In this document: positions 33,742-45,900 of the stretch, in pieces | Position numbering within the stretch: the stretch's first letter is position 1 | Layout: each line of letters begins with the position of its first letter | Source: Rhabdophis nuchalis | Lineage: Eukaryota; Chordata; Lepidosauria; Squamata; Natricidae | Reading direction: 5' to 3' | Assembly: GCA_039707465.1 (NCBI GenBank) | Contig: CM077644.1 | Span: 196,947,962 to 197,011,961, forward strand | DNA: 64,000 nt | Translations under genes and position numbers: made by a program | The notes under the pieces: model-generated | What the model was told of the DNA's origin: nothing | What the model saw: the letters and a program-made list of their open reading frames with translations, nothing else | The model's database searches: none

Positions 33742-33792
33742 ATCATATCCTATATTCAGAAATAAGCCTTATTTCTGAATATAGGATATGAT
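33742..33792. repeat. Perfect 24-bp palindrome with 3-base loop
   Basis: Bases 33,742-33,765 are the exact reverse complement of 33,769-33,792, with a GCC loop at 33,766-33,768. It is AT-rich and matches no transposon end I know. It could extrude as a cruciform or fold as a tight RNA hairpin. Confidence 0.9.
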
Positions 33793-33833
33793 GCAAACAG
33801 AACTATGATGATGTATTTCCAACATTTGCCTAA

Positions 33834-33908
33834 GGTAGGGATGTCCAAACTTGGGAACTTTAAGACTTGTGGACTTCAACTCCCAGAATTCCCCAGCCAG
33901 CATGTCTG
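33834..33908 (+). mobile_element. Half copy of the hAT foldback MITE
   Basis: It carries the left-arm sequence of the family (AACTTGGGAACTTTAAGACT; TTCAACTCCCAGAATTCCCC) up to the centre (CCAGCCAGCATG) but no right arm. A solo arm may result from deletion between the arms. Confidence 0.7.
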
Positions 33909-34741
33909 GTGCTGACTCCACGGGGCTGATCCAAGATGGTTTTCAACAAATTATGGCTCCCACCATCAATTAAGAAACAGACATCAAGTGAATGGATGCA
34001 TAAATGTGCATTATGGACTATTCCAATGTGATTTTCTTATGGGATTTTATTTTCAAATAAGATTAAACAAAAATGCACCAAATATAATATAATAATATAA
34101 TATATAATATAGGAAAATACTTTTTGACTGGCATTAGATATGCAGTGTGTTCCCAGTTTTTTTTACCAGTCCACTAAACATGATAAAAAGACCTTTCAAG
34201 CTTTTCACAGTTCTAGTTCTAGATTTCAAGCACCCTTATTCATATTAAATATTTTTTTCAGGAGTCATGTGTCAATGGTACATCTTATAAAAATTATCTT
34301 TTAAATTTTCATGTAAGTTTCAGTGCTTTCAGCCACCTATTTTCCCATTGTTCCCAGTATATTAGGTCACATTATTATGCACTTTCACTTATTCTTCTTC
34401 CAATTGAAATTTCAACAAAGGTTTATATACTTTAGTAATTACATGTTCAGTTTGTATTTAATTCAACTTTAGAATCTGTCTTATGCTGTTTTTAGCTACC
34501 TTAAGTCTTTCTCTTAACTGTCACACAAAAACCTTTGAAAGCTGAATATTTTTGCAATTGATTTCTTATATTCTCCATGCTTTTAATATCTATGTGTTAA
34601 TTATCTCTCTTTGCCTGATTTTTTTCTTTATAATGTTTCTTGTACTGAGATCCATACAGGCACAATTTGGGTTGATCTCTATTCCATATTCTTAATTATG
34701 ACACTTCCAATAGTGTTATTTTTAAAATCCATATTAAACTT

Positions 34742-35110
34742 AACTTTTTGTTGTTCTTACTTGTGAAGTTGTGTCCGATCCATGGACAATTCCTCCAGGC
34801 CTTCCTGTCCTCTACCATCTCCCAGAGTCCATTTAAGCTCGTGCCTACTGCTTCAGTGACTCCATCCAGCCACCTCATTCTCTGTCGTTCCTTTCTTCTT
34901 CTGCCCTCAATCTGTCCCAGCATTAGGCTCTTCTCCAGTGAGTCCTTCCTTCTCATTAGGTGGCCAAAGTATTTGAGTTTCAGCCTTAGCTTTATGATAC
35001 CATAAAAATCCATGCCATCCAAATGTCAGGTCACGCTCTTCTAAAATTTTCTTATTTCTCATCCAAGCATGGCTGCAAAACAGTTTCAAACCAGGAAGTC
35101 TCGATCTTCC
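34742..35110 (-). mobile_element. Bov-B LINE 3' fragment
   Basis: The minus-strand translation gives the C-terminal end of a Bov-B (RTE) reverse transcriptase: LKLKYFGHLMRRKDSLEKS, then KERQRMRWLDGVTEAVGTSL and MVEDRKAWRNC. The upstream part (about 35,023-35,110) continues in another frame, so there is at least one frameshift. It is 5'-truncated, as usual. Bov-B is also the likely driver of the Sauria SINE at 13,344. Confidence 0.85.
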
Positions 35111-35219
35111 TCAATCCTTTGCATGTGACCCCAAGCCTTTTTCCTTGCTGTACAAAACTAGATAAATGTATTCTGACCATTATTAAAGTATATTACATTC
35201 TCAGACAGTTAAGAGCTAT

Positions 35220-35468
35220 AGTAACTTCCAGGGATATCCATAGAGGGTATCAGTGGCAGCTGCCACCTTAGCCTTTTTTATTCCACTGGCAGATACCTCA
35301 ATTCCAGCTATTTTTGTTAATAAATGTAAAATTAGCCTTTGGTTCCTTATAGGCAAAGCCCTTGAAACACTGAACTGCACTGAAGAGAATTGTAAGAAAT
35401 GGTATTTCCAATTTGAACCAATTTCATTGTAATTTTTACAATGACAATAAAGATTATTATTATTATTG
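35220..35468 (+). mobile_element. Possible LINE 3' end with (ATT)n tail
   Basis: The end TTCATTGTAATTTTTACAATGACAATAAAG followed by (ATT)n resembles 3' termini of vertebrate non-LTR elements (a short hairpin before AATAAAG and a simple tail). No coding remnant is identified and the left limit is arbitrary. Confidence 0.4.
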
Positions 35469-35469
35469 T

Positions 35470-38400
35470 GAGTCCACCTTATATAATTAGGCTGGCAATA
35501 ACTACAATCAATGACCATAAAACAGAGTTTGGTGGATCAGCAGCCTAATTTTATTTAAGCAATCTTCCTTTATGTATTTGAAAGACAAGAGAGAAGAAAG
35601 GCCATTGTAACATATGCACCATGCAAATGTCTCTTGGCACCATTGTTCTTTAAGTAAATATGCTAATTAAGATCAGACTATAACATTCAGTACATTGTTA
35701 CTCAATTTAATTTTTATCCTATTACTTGATCCTTATTTGCAAAAGTGGAATTTAATAGGTCTGTCAGAAGAATGATTTTATTTCCTTTTGTAAAGTAAAG
35801 CCTATTATTTGCATGTTAGATAACATCAGTTGTCTTTTACAGAAAACTTTATGTGTAATAGGCAATATCTAATGTCAGCTATGTCCTCTAAATTGAAGTC
35901 ATTTTCTCCTGCTTCCTCTAGATCTCCTTCTGATTAAGAATGTCACACTAGTAAAGTCAGAATCCTTTTTTATTTATATTACTATACATGCTTTCATTAA
36001 AAAAAAAGTAATGTACAACTTTGTAAAAATTACTAGCATTTTCATTTAGATGCCTGACTTGTGAATTCTTTTAATTAACTTTCTCTTGTACAATTTACCA
36101 ATCATTATGCAGCTCTTGACGGCTGTGCACTCATGTTCTGCAAAGCTCCAGTTATGTTCACGCATCTCAGAAAGACGCTTTAGAATCAGCACTGCAGCTG
36201 CTACACGTTCTGATGATTGAAACAATGAAGGTACATCTGAACCGTCTCTTTAAAAACATTCGTATGAGGAGACAGACAAGGTTCTTTGCTTCTGTTTGGA
36301 TGTATCCCTCTGCTCCCAACAGATGTGCAAACCAATTATATTATAATGATGATATTGTGTGGAACTTCAAATCTATAATTATTCAGCTTCTTTTCAAAAC
36401 ATCCTAGCACACTTATATGACTCTCCCTCCCACTGTCTCTCATATTATTGGCTTAGGTGAAGTCTGATGCCTTTCAATATCTGAAATCACTGAAAAGGAA
36501 GACAGTAAACATAAGCTTGGTATGCTGGAGAAATGTGATTAGATGGTGTACGGGCTGAATTGCCCTGTCTTCCACTTTTATACCTTTGAAGTTTCTAGCT
36601 CCCATCTAGCTACTCTGGTGAGAGAAATGGAATCATTCTAGATTTTGATAAACCATTTTCCCGTGGATATTTTTTCCATTAAGCAAGAAAAATGTAATGT
36701 TTTGTCCTTTATAATACATTAATAAATAGAAAAATTTAATGATGCTATTCATGATTATTCATGTCACCCTACAATTAATTTTCAAACATTCCCCTCAAGA
36801 TGTTTTCTGAAAACCCTCTTTAGCAGACACAAAATGCCTTGTGTGTTCCAAAAGAACTGGGAATCAGTTCTTGGCCAGAGGGAGTCTTTATCTTTTTTTT
36901 TTTTTAAGACATTCAAGTGTTCAGTGTCAAGCAATCAAAATCTATACCAGAGCAGGCAGCTTTCTAAAAGACTTTCCTTACTTTAAAAAAGTGGCAATAA
37001 AGATTGACACATACCTAGTTTTCCTCCCCTCCCCTCAGCAGCCGAAAAACTCTGCAGAATTCCATGCTGATATTTAGAGGGAACCTACTCCTGTGATGGA
37101 AATAGTTTTAAGGTAACTTCTGCTTCTTGAAAATCTTAGGGCTGAATGAGGAATTTCTCAGTTTTCCCAACCTTTGAGATTTTAAGCCAGCAAGTGGGAA
37201 GGCAAAGTCAGTAAGGTGTTTGCTTTCATCTTATCTTTACAAGATGAAGGTGAATAACTTAGTTTGCCTTCTCACTTGCTGACTTTCCCCCCCTACTGTG
37301 CTGCCCCTTCAATCGCAAGGCACAGATAACTATTGTAACCAAGATCCAGTGCAGTTACGAGTTTATATTTGAAGATGCAAGAATTGAGTTGATCCCAGGA
37401 TCTGTGGAAGTCCCAGGATCGTTCTCTTTCTTTATTATCATATAAGGCAAGAGATTGTATGGAGTTATTTAATCAAACAAGTTAAGTCTTTAAAATGCTA
37501 CTTAAATGACTGAAACAAACTAACATGGCTAGTTTCTAAAAATAAATGCTAAAATGAAAGGCTTCTGAGAGGCAACTGTGCAATATACTTTTTAAAAATG
37601 TCCTTTTTGTGTTTTGCCAGTTTTCCTTTTGGAAAAATGAATTTTGCATGCATGCAAATACAAAAACAAAATATTCTTCATACAACTTCACTGGTATTAG
37701 CCATGTGTTAATAGGCCTAGTGTATTATTATGTATGTTACCAAAGTCAAAAGGCAAGTAGTCCCCTTTCAACAATACTTCAAGTATGGACTATTTTGAGC
37801 TAATTGGCTAGTATTAGATAGCCCTCAACTTTCCTTTTCTCTGCTTCATTTTCTCCATTCTGCATCCTTAATTAAAATGGTAAAGAATGCGAATTCATAA
37901 TTCTCCTTTAAACAGCATAATAGCTTAAATTTGAATCTTGAGTCCAGTGTGGATCAGTGCACTAATGCAATGTAAGGAATTTTTATGTACAGTATAAAAT
38001 TTTTTGTCAAAATATATTATTCCATTTTAAAAGAATTGTCTTCTGCATTTATTTATTAGCAACTGCTATGTCATGCACTCTAGATATAAGACATGACTTG
38101 TAAAATAATCTCTATATTTTTAGTAGCTCCTTTTTGTTTATTTTTCATTTTAGCTAAGGAAGAAATTCCATGGAAATATTTGTTGATTGTTACAGAGTGG
38201 CAAGGGGAAGCTTTGCAACTATTGTGCTATATTTGTTCACATTCCTCAGTGAAAATTCTTTATTTTGTTTTTTAAAATGCATGTTCATGCTGACTGAACC
38301 ACTTGCTCACGTATGTTATGATTCTAATGTAGGCAAAAGTGAAAAGATATTTATTGGCAAAAATAAATAGCTTCAATAATTGTTTAACTACATCATAATA

Positions 38401-40850
38401 AAAGGCACATAGATTAATATATATATATATGAACAAATTCAAGTCAAGAAACTGATATGAATTGTTTCGTAGTGGCACTAGCCAATCTGAAAGCCATGTT
38501 ACTTTCCTTTGGGGGGAAAAGGATAATGGATCCAAAGTTATTGTGCTACTGCTTCTGTTTATTCTTTAATGTCAACTGTTTGAAAATAGAACTATGACAA
38601 TTGCATTTTGCTTGTAATCTGTAATCCTGTTAATAATTTATCACAACACTGGTTTGACTCTATAGTGGCCATCTTAGGCATAGTTATAAGGGGGAAAACC
38701 CAGCTTCAGCAATATGGAAATCTATAATGCAGAATACTGTGACATGCTTTTTTGTTTCAGTCTGTATCATCAGTCAGTAAATATTATATTTGCTGTCTTT
38801 ATTTAATTCTATTATGGTATTATTTTAAATCAACCTCTCCATATGAAATATATTTTGGTAGATTAGTATTCTCAAAACCTTTCCTATTCTTAGAATATCT
38901 GAAAGGGTTATTCCATATTTTTTAGCAACTCTTAGTGGATTTTATTTTTTAATACTGAAGTATATCTTACCTGGTATAGGCAAACTATAAAATAAACTCA
39001 GTGCAAATACTTTATTAGAAATGCCTCAGGTGTTGTCTTACAATTCACCACTAGAGGGAACATGGGCACTTTGAAACAACTGGAAAGCTTCAAAAAATTA
39101 TAGCCAGAGACAGAGCAGTTAAAAAGACATACCTCTAGGGGAGAGGAGGGGCGGTTGCTGAAAAACTATTTTGTTACACTTGAAAGAACATTTCTCACAG
39201 AATTAAAAGTAATGCTGTTAGAAAGCAGGGAGGAAAACTCCTGCCAAAAGTGTATTGCATATCTTTCCCCAGGTTGCCAATAGGACGGGCACAAAGCAGG
39301 GTATATTCCTTTAAAAAGCTTAATTTTATTTTATTTATTTATATATTAAGTTTAGAGACTGCCCATCTCACTTACAGAGCGATTAATTGCACTCCCTTCC
39401 TAATTTATTTTCTTGTACAGTTATACACTTGTACTTATAACTTGTGGAGCAGTGTTTATTCTTAAGTTATTGGCCTGGGATTTTGGTCTCCAGTGGGGGG
39501 GTGTTGTTTTTATTTATGTGAAAGGGGTGATGGGTGGGTCCACAGAAAAGTACAATGCCTTAAAATTGCTTTCTGGAGAAAGGTCACCTGAGCTGGCTCA
39601 CTAGCGGGAGCAGACACAAACAGGTCTATCCTGGGGACAAAGCTGATGAAATGGGACAATTTTTCTCTCAGCAGCACGTGTTCTGACATTACCTCTTGCA
39701 TCAAACCATGACATGGCATTAGCCTGCTCTGGCATACTATTTTCTGCCATGTCATCTGAGTTTGCCTTGTCCCCACCCAGGAATAAGACAAGAGATAAAG
39801 CACCCGTCCTCTGCGATCTTTGTAAGTTTGAATAGGCTTTAATCACCTGCTATTTTGGAAGGAAGTCGGGTAACTGGCAGACCCTGGAAACAGAGAGCAG
39901 GGTATAGACTGGCAGGCACTGTGGACGGAAGTTTTCTGTGTACAGAAGGATGGGAGACTGGCGCTTCAACTCAACAGCGGACAAAGGCCTGGAGACCCGC
40001 AAATAAAGGTGCACATGGAGCAAAGAGCACTTTATTTTTTAACCCTCTTATGCAAAACTCCAGGATTGGCCTTTTTTTTAAAAAAGCAAGGCGTCCACTT
40101 CCAACATCGGGAAAAGAAGATTCCACGCAAATTGTTTACCAGATAGTTAAGTTCATTTCTCCACCCCCCCCACCCCCACCCCGTCCCTTTTAAAACAGAT
40201 CGCACTCAAGAGCCAGATTCAGCTGGCAGGTTCGGGTGGAATTTCATGGATCTCGGCAGATGATCGCTTCCTTCAGCAGCTGGTGCCGCATTTCTTGCTC
40301 CCAGATCTGGGTGAATGGCTTTCGCTTGGTTTCCACGGGGAAGAGGCAAGGACCGGCACCAGGCATCGCCCTGCAATTCTGCTTCGCAGTCGTGTCCCCC
40401 CCCCCCCCCCCGAAACGGTTACCTGCTGCATCAAGAAACCGCTTCGTGTAATTCAATTAGTCAGGTTTTCAGAAGGTGGGCGAGCCTGTTTGGTGTGAAG
40501 GGCGGGCCACGAGGCGAAGGAGACGCCTCTTTTGATATGATCGGAGTCCAATCGGGTTGGAGGGAAAGAAAACGGGGAAAAGCAATCAATAAGCAAACAA
40601 TCTGGGCTCTGACTGGCTGCTCCGCGCTTCCTCCTCCTCCTCCTCCCGCACAAGTAAACTGCATGCAAAAAACCCCACATGATCTACCAGCAGCGCTTTC
40701 GTTCCCAAGCCAGCCGCTTGCTCCGTTTCCGTGCACAGGCACAGACATAAAACGGAGGCTTCCAAACCTGACACGCATACACATGTAGGATGTCTGCTAT
40801 GGTCCCCGCATAGCACATCTACGCAGCCCGTCTGTTGCCCACAGACAGCC
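35470..40850. other. EFNA5 upstream region, no recognised gene
   Basis: No exon is recognised. There is a possible LINE tail on the minus strand near 39,320-39,385. GC and CpG content rise after about 39,850, and G/C homopolymers lie near 40,160-40,185 and 40,397-40,410. Several overlapping open frames in 39,855-40,790 reflect base composition rather than a gene. Confidence 0.5.
39046..39060 (+). promoter_or_regulatory. Candidate CTCF-like site
   Basis: CACCACTAGAGGGAA is close to the CTCF core (CCACTAGGGGGC-like). It lies about 3.3 kb before the EFNA5 start codon. A single short motif match is weak evidence of binding. Confidence 0.3.
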
Positions 40851-41716
40851 ATCCCGCCAGCATCACCGCTTCTCCTTGGCGACTGCTGACGATTTATACG
40901 CGGGGAAGAAACCGGTCGTTGCAAAAAAAAAAGAAAGAAAGAAAAGAGAAAAAAGTGGGCGTGACTATTTAAAGACCCCCCCTTCCCTTTCCCTTTCCTT
41001 CCTCCTCTTTGGCAGTGTTGACTTCTGCTCCTCCAATCCTGACTGCTCCTCGCGGTCCCTGCCTGCCAGCCGCTGCATTCGACTTTTCTTTCATTTGCTT
41101 GGCGGACTCGGGAGAGAGGCGCTCCCCCGCTTCTTTCCACTCCCGCCGCGGCGGTTTCTGAGAGCGGGGAGCAGCTGCCTGCCGGGCAAGCCCCGGGAAG
41201 CTTTCTTCCTCTCCCCCCCTCCTCGCCCTGCCTTTCTCGCTCGCCCTCTGATGTAGGCGTCTGCGGGGTTTCCTCGACCTCTTCTCTCCCCCCACCCCCC
41301 CGTTTTATTTTAATCCCACCGCCGCCGCCTCCCTCTTTCGCAAAGTTGACATTCCAGGGACTCGGACCTCGCTTCGCTCCCGGAGCCACTTGGCGAAGCT
41401 TGAAGGAGAGACCGCCTGCTCCCACCTCCCGGAGAGCGGAAAAGCTGCTTCCTCGCCCTCTCAGCGAAAGAAGCCCCGAGAGCTGGAAGACGTCCTTTCT
41501 CTCACTTTCCGCTTCTCGTCCTTTCTTTTTCCGAGCACCCCATCCAGAAGCGAGTGGGTTGGGATTGCAAACTCCTCTCGGTCCTCTCTCCCTTCTCTCC
41601 CGCCGCCGGTTCTGGGTCTGGATTCCGGCTGGGTTTTCTCCTCCATCCGTCAGTCAAAGAAGAGGAACGGAGCATCCCTCCCAGAGCGAGCCAGACGCTT
41701 CAACTCCGGCCTCCCG

Positions 41717-41746
41717 CAGTAGCAGCAGCAGCAGCAGCAGCAGCAG
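41717..41746 (+). repeat. CAG repeat in the EFNA5 promoter/5' leader
   Basis: One CAG and one TAG are followed by eight uninterrupted CAG units (41,723-41,746). It lies about 640 bases before the EFNA5 start codon. Whether it is in the transcript depends on the unknown start site. Confidence 0.85.
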
Positions 41747-42389
41747 CTCGAGCTAAGCCAGCCCGAAGCGGCCGTCTGCTGTCGCCTCCGAAGCTTTGCC
41801 GCAGCAGCTCCTTCTCCCCGCCGGCCTCCTTCTCCGCTCCCTCGGACCCTTCGCGCCAAAAGGCGGAAAGAAGAAAGTCCCAGAGAGGGAGAGCGCAGGG
41901 CGGGGGGAGAGCAGCCCTTTGCGAGGGGAGGGGAAGTCAGGACGGCGGAGCCGCCCATACCAGCGCTGGACGGGGGCAGGGCCGGTGCATGTCTCGCCTT
42001 AGGCTCCACACAGGACTCGCCGCCGTGAATGAGCGCCTCCCGCCTTCTCTTTCGCCGCCGCCGCCGCCTGCTGCTGTTGCCCGGCTCGTCGCTCAGCTCC
42101 CCCTATCGGGGCACTCAGGCTCCCTACTAAGGATCTCTCCTCGGGACCGGCTTTTTTTCCGCGGGGATCTCCTCAAGCCGCCTCGTTTCCCTTGTACTTT
42201 TCTCTTTGTGTGTGTCCTGTGACTTTCTGTGGTTCGTCCTTCCTTCTTTTTCTTTCTTCCTCTTCCTCCTCCGCTTCTCTCGGTGTTTTCCTTTGTTCTT
42301 GTCCTTGTATTTTTTTTTTTTTTGAAAAGACGCACACGCGCTCGCAGCTCCTCTGTCTACCACTTCGCCGTGTCTTGTGGCGGGGAGTG

Positions 42390-42514
42390 ATGTTCCACGT
42401 GGAGATGTTGACGCTGGTCTTTCTGCTGCTCTGGACGTGCGTCTTCAGCCAAGATCCCAGCTCCAAAACGGTGGCCGATCGCTATGCCGTCTACTGGAAC
42501 AGCACCAATCCCAG
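42390..42514 (+). CDS. EFNA5: Ephrin-A5, exon 1 coding part
   Basis: Ephrin-A5 is a GPI-anchored ligand of Eph receptor tyrosine kinases that acts at the cell surface in axon guidance and tissue boundary formation. This exon encodes the first 41 residues plus two bases of the next codon. The signal peptide MFHVEMLTLVFLLLWTCVFS is followed by QDPSSKTVADRYAVYWNSTN, the start of the receptor-binding domain with its conserved DRYAVYWN motif and an N-linked glycosylation site (NST). The match to mammalian ephrin-A5 is nearly residue for residue. The exon ends at CCCAG with donor GTAAGG, so the splice phase is 2. The start chosen is the conserved MxHVEMLTL start with G at -3, although the frame stays open upstream to an ATG at 42,192. 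The remaining exons lie beyond the window. Confidence 0.97.
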
Positions 42515-42961
42515 GTAAGGAAGGAAGACGGCGCACTTTTAGCACCGGCGCAGTCTTTGAGGGGTTTGGCACCGGCTGCATTGTCGGGGTCTGGTGCTTC
42601 TTTCAAAGGGGCGCTTCGGGGAAACGGACAAACGGCCTCTCTTTCGGACGCTCCCAGCGGCTTTGCGGCCTTAAATACGCGTAAGTGGGTGTCGAGGGGG
42701 GACGGGACACTTGTTTGTAAAAAAGAGAGCAAACTTTTTCTCGCAGCCGCCAGCTCGGGCAGCTCTAAAAAGGCATTGCCTTGGACCTCGCTTCTCTTGG
42801 TCATCCGTATCGCTTCAGTGACGACTCCAGCTAATTTCCCCCTAATGACCTATTTGCACGGCCTGCAAAAAAAAACACCAAATCATTATTAGAACATCTG
42901 TAACTTGCCGGTAAATCACTCACGGCAGCTAATATAGGTGGGACTCGAAGCGTCCTGAAAG

Positions 42962-42982
42962 AGCGCGCGCGGGCGCGCGCGC
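42962..42982. repeat. (CG)n alternating tract, Z-DNA-prone
   Basis: Twenty-one bases of almost pure alternating C and G lie about 450 bases after the EFNA5 exon 1 donor. Such tracts can adopt Z-DNA under negative supercoiling behind a promoter. Confidence 0.75.
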
Positions 42983-45900
42983 AATCCTGTGGAGAGCCGG
43001 TTTTGGGTTATTTTCTGCTTGCTAGGTAACAAATGTTATCAGAGGGGATAAAAAAAAATCACGCTGGAGAAATTTCGAAGAGGCAGCGCAGCTAGAATTA
43101 CCGCGGCGCTCTGAGATTATGTCAGTCTGAAGTGTGCTTAGGTTTAAAATATTAAGCTATGTTTATATTTGTAGTCGCCCTGGGCTGCTGCCGGGAGACT
43201 CCAGTTACACTTAACACCTGTTCTGAGGGCTCTAGAAAGCAGAACTGTTGCTCTTCCTCTTTGTTTCCTCTTTGTTAACAGGGTTAGTCTGGAGTAAACT
43301 GTTTAAGTCAGACTAAAGGAATAAAGGGAACCTCCTTCTGCCTCCCCCAAGGTTTTCAGGGCTTTCAGATGATCCTGGGACTTGGAGGCTTTCCACAGAA
43401 GAATGACTCATGCTGTCAAGAGTATGCATTCACGTGCAGTAGTAGTTGGTGATGTTCTCACAGTGCAAAAGTAAAGTGTCCTGTCTGTAGCTGATGATTT
43501 CATGGTGATTTAGCATCATTTGCCAGAGGATGAAATTAAGGCTATTCGCTATTGAATATATGTGCTTTGTGTCACTGAACAAAAGAGTCTCAATATAAAT
43601 GTTCAGTTGACATTGTGTAAAAACAACTTTTATGTTGCCTCTTTTCTTTGCTTAAAAAGAAACAAGTGCGACTACAAATAAAACTTTTTTTGGGGGGGGT
43701 GTTTCTTAATTCGCCTTTAACAATTGAGTGTTATAGGAGAACACTAGAGCGAATCATGCAGTTGGATTAGAAAGTTCTTTTAGGGTGTCTGCCTACCCCA
43801 GGCATTGTTTTGTTTTTCCCTAGCTGATAATGGCAATCCTTCCATTGCTTGTTTGTGCATAAATAAGGCACATAAGTGTTGTGTCAGCTTGTTAACATGC
43901 AAAGAAGTTGTTCAAATCTACTTCAGTAGGATTTTTGTTTTGCTTTTCTTAAACCTTATTGGACTAATCTAGGTTTATGGATGTTTTTACCTTACGTTAG
44001 CTTTGTGCTATGGATTCAGAAACTGTAGCATATTGATTCTGTTGTTGTTGTAGGTAATGTTTTAAAATAGTTTGGTAGCGCTTGCCAAAAACTGTTTTAC
44101 TGTGTTTGATGGTAGAGAGAAAGTAGACATTGCCAAAGTAAAAAAGAAAAGGTAAAAACTGTTCGTTTTTAAGTACATCAAGTTTAGCTGGCCTTTCAAG
44201 TTAATTTTAATGTATTGTTTTAAGTAAATTGTTTTAAGTAAAACAATACTTGAAAATTAGCAATGAATAGTGTTCCTGTAAGTTAATTTCCTTCATAGTT
44301 ACTGTTGCATTTCTAAACCTTGGCACATCTTCCCATCTTAATTTAAAAAAAACAACTAGTCAAAAATATTTCAACTAAAATTAGACAATTTTGTAATAGG
44401 TAGAGAACTCTGGGAGAATGTGTCTTTTTTTGAATGCTGAGTGTTATATCATATAATAAAAGTAACATGCTGAAATATGCATTTGTCAAAGGTGGTGAAA
44501 TAATAAACTGAATTTGCCCACTTTGCTTGTGAAAGCGGAAATGTTTGCTGCTTTGAATTTGACCAAATGACTTGCACATGTTGCTCCTTTGCTTAAATCA
44601 AAGCCCAGTATTAAATGTTTTGTTTCTCTGCCTGTTGTGGTATCAATTAAAATGTAATGTAGTGCAGTACTTCAATATAAATAATCCCTAGGACAGTGAG
44701 GTCAGAACTTGAACATTTAAACCAATGAACCCAGAAACCAGTTGTATAAGTGAATACCTTTTTAAAGACTGCAAAGAAACAGACATGTACATATGCATTT
44801 TAAAATTCCAGAAAGTAATGGGTTATAGAACTTTATCAAAGTAACATGTGGTTAATGGAGTGGTACATTTCCTACCATATTGCTGTATTAAAATGTATGA
44901 ACTAGATTTTCTGCTCTTAAACAGAATATGATGACATTATATATTTTTGCCACATTTGTTCATTCATTTGACCTACTACAAGCCTTTTTTAAGACAAATC
45001 CTAGAATTTAATACATTTAATACAATATATGTTTTATCATTGGAAGTTCAAAGCCCATAGTCTAATTCATCATATGAGTTTTAATTAACATGAGAGATAT
45101 TACTTGACAAGAAGACATTTACATCTTTTGATTCTTACACTGTTAGAATACTCTTCTATGAGAGCTTACTAGTTAAGCTAGAGTGATACATGGGGACATT
45201 TACATTTACCTCTGAGTAAATATTCATAGTACTGCATTGTAAAATTCAAAGCGATAAAAGAATTAGGATATTGTCAATTAATTTGAATAAAAAAAGTTCA
45301 TAAAAGGAAAAAAAAGTTTATGTAGAGATTTCTATAATAATTTCTGAGTTTTTAATGAACTTCTAATTAGAATGTTTACCCAAATTTAATATGCAGTTAA
45401 TAGAATTACATAAAATAATTTAAATGGGATATTGCAATAGTCTTCTGAAATTTAAATGAGTGATTATTTACATTTTAAGTAATTAAAAATAAAATAATGC
45501 TTTGCTTAAAAATAAACATATATACAAATATATGTAAACATTGATGACATTTTATTCTGAAATACCTTCAGTTATATTATGGAAACTATATTATGAATGC
45601 AAGTCAAATATTGAAGAAATTATGACTAGATTTGTAATATCGCTAAATGCACTGATTTATTCTTCTACGTTTATTCTTCAAAGATATTCACAATTGTTCA
45701 TTCTTAAATGGGTTGCATCATTTGTGCTATGAAATATTTGAAAAATTCTTTTAAAGCTACAGTTGGCATAATAGATATACTGTTAAGGATCATATGTGGT
45801 CCTTAAAACTTTAAACACTTTTTTACAGTGATGTCTATGACTTAGAAATCTAGATTTATATATTGAAGGTAGAACATCTGAATTCTATTTTCAGTTCTTC

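Larger units (their letters stand above)
40850..42830 (+). promoter_or_regulatory. EFNA5: EFNA5 CpG-island promoter and 5' leader
   Basis: A GC- and CpG-dense stretch of about 2 kb surrounds EFNA5 exon 1 in an otherwise AT-rich region, as expected for a developmental gene promoter. I cannot fix the transcription start; no clear TATA box sits close to the exon. The likely leader has upstream ATGs (for example 41,989), long pyrimidine-rich stretches around 42,190-42,320 and a CAG array at 41,717-41,746. Open frames on both strands here are composition artefacts. Confidence 0.75.

Noticed and set aside
40586..41425. 279-codon minus-strand frame over the EFNA5 island
   Set aside because: Gly/Arg/Glu-rich low-complexity sequence with no domain, no splice logic and overlapping frames on the other strand; a composition artefact.
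41554..42222. 222-codon plus-strand frame upstream of EFNA5
   Set aside because: Ser/Pro/Ala-rich and running through the CAG array as poly-Ala. It looks like leader sequence, not a protein.
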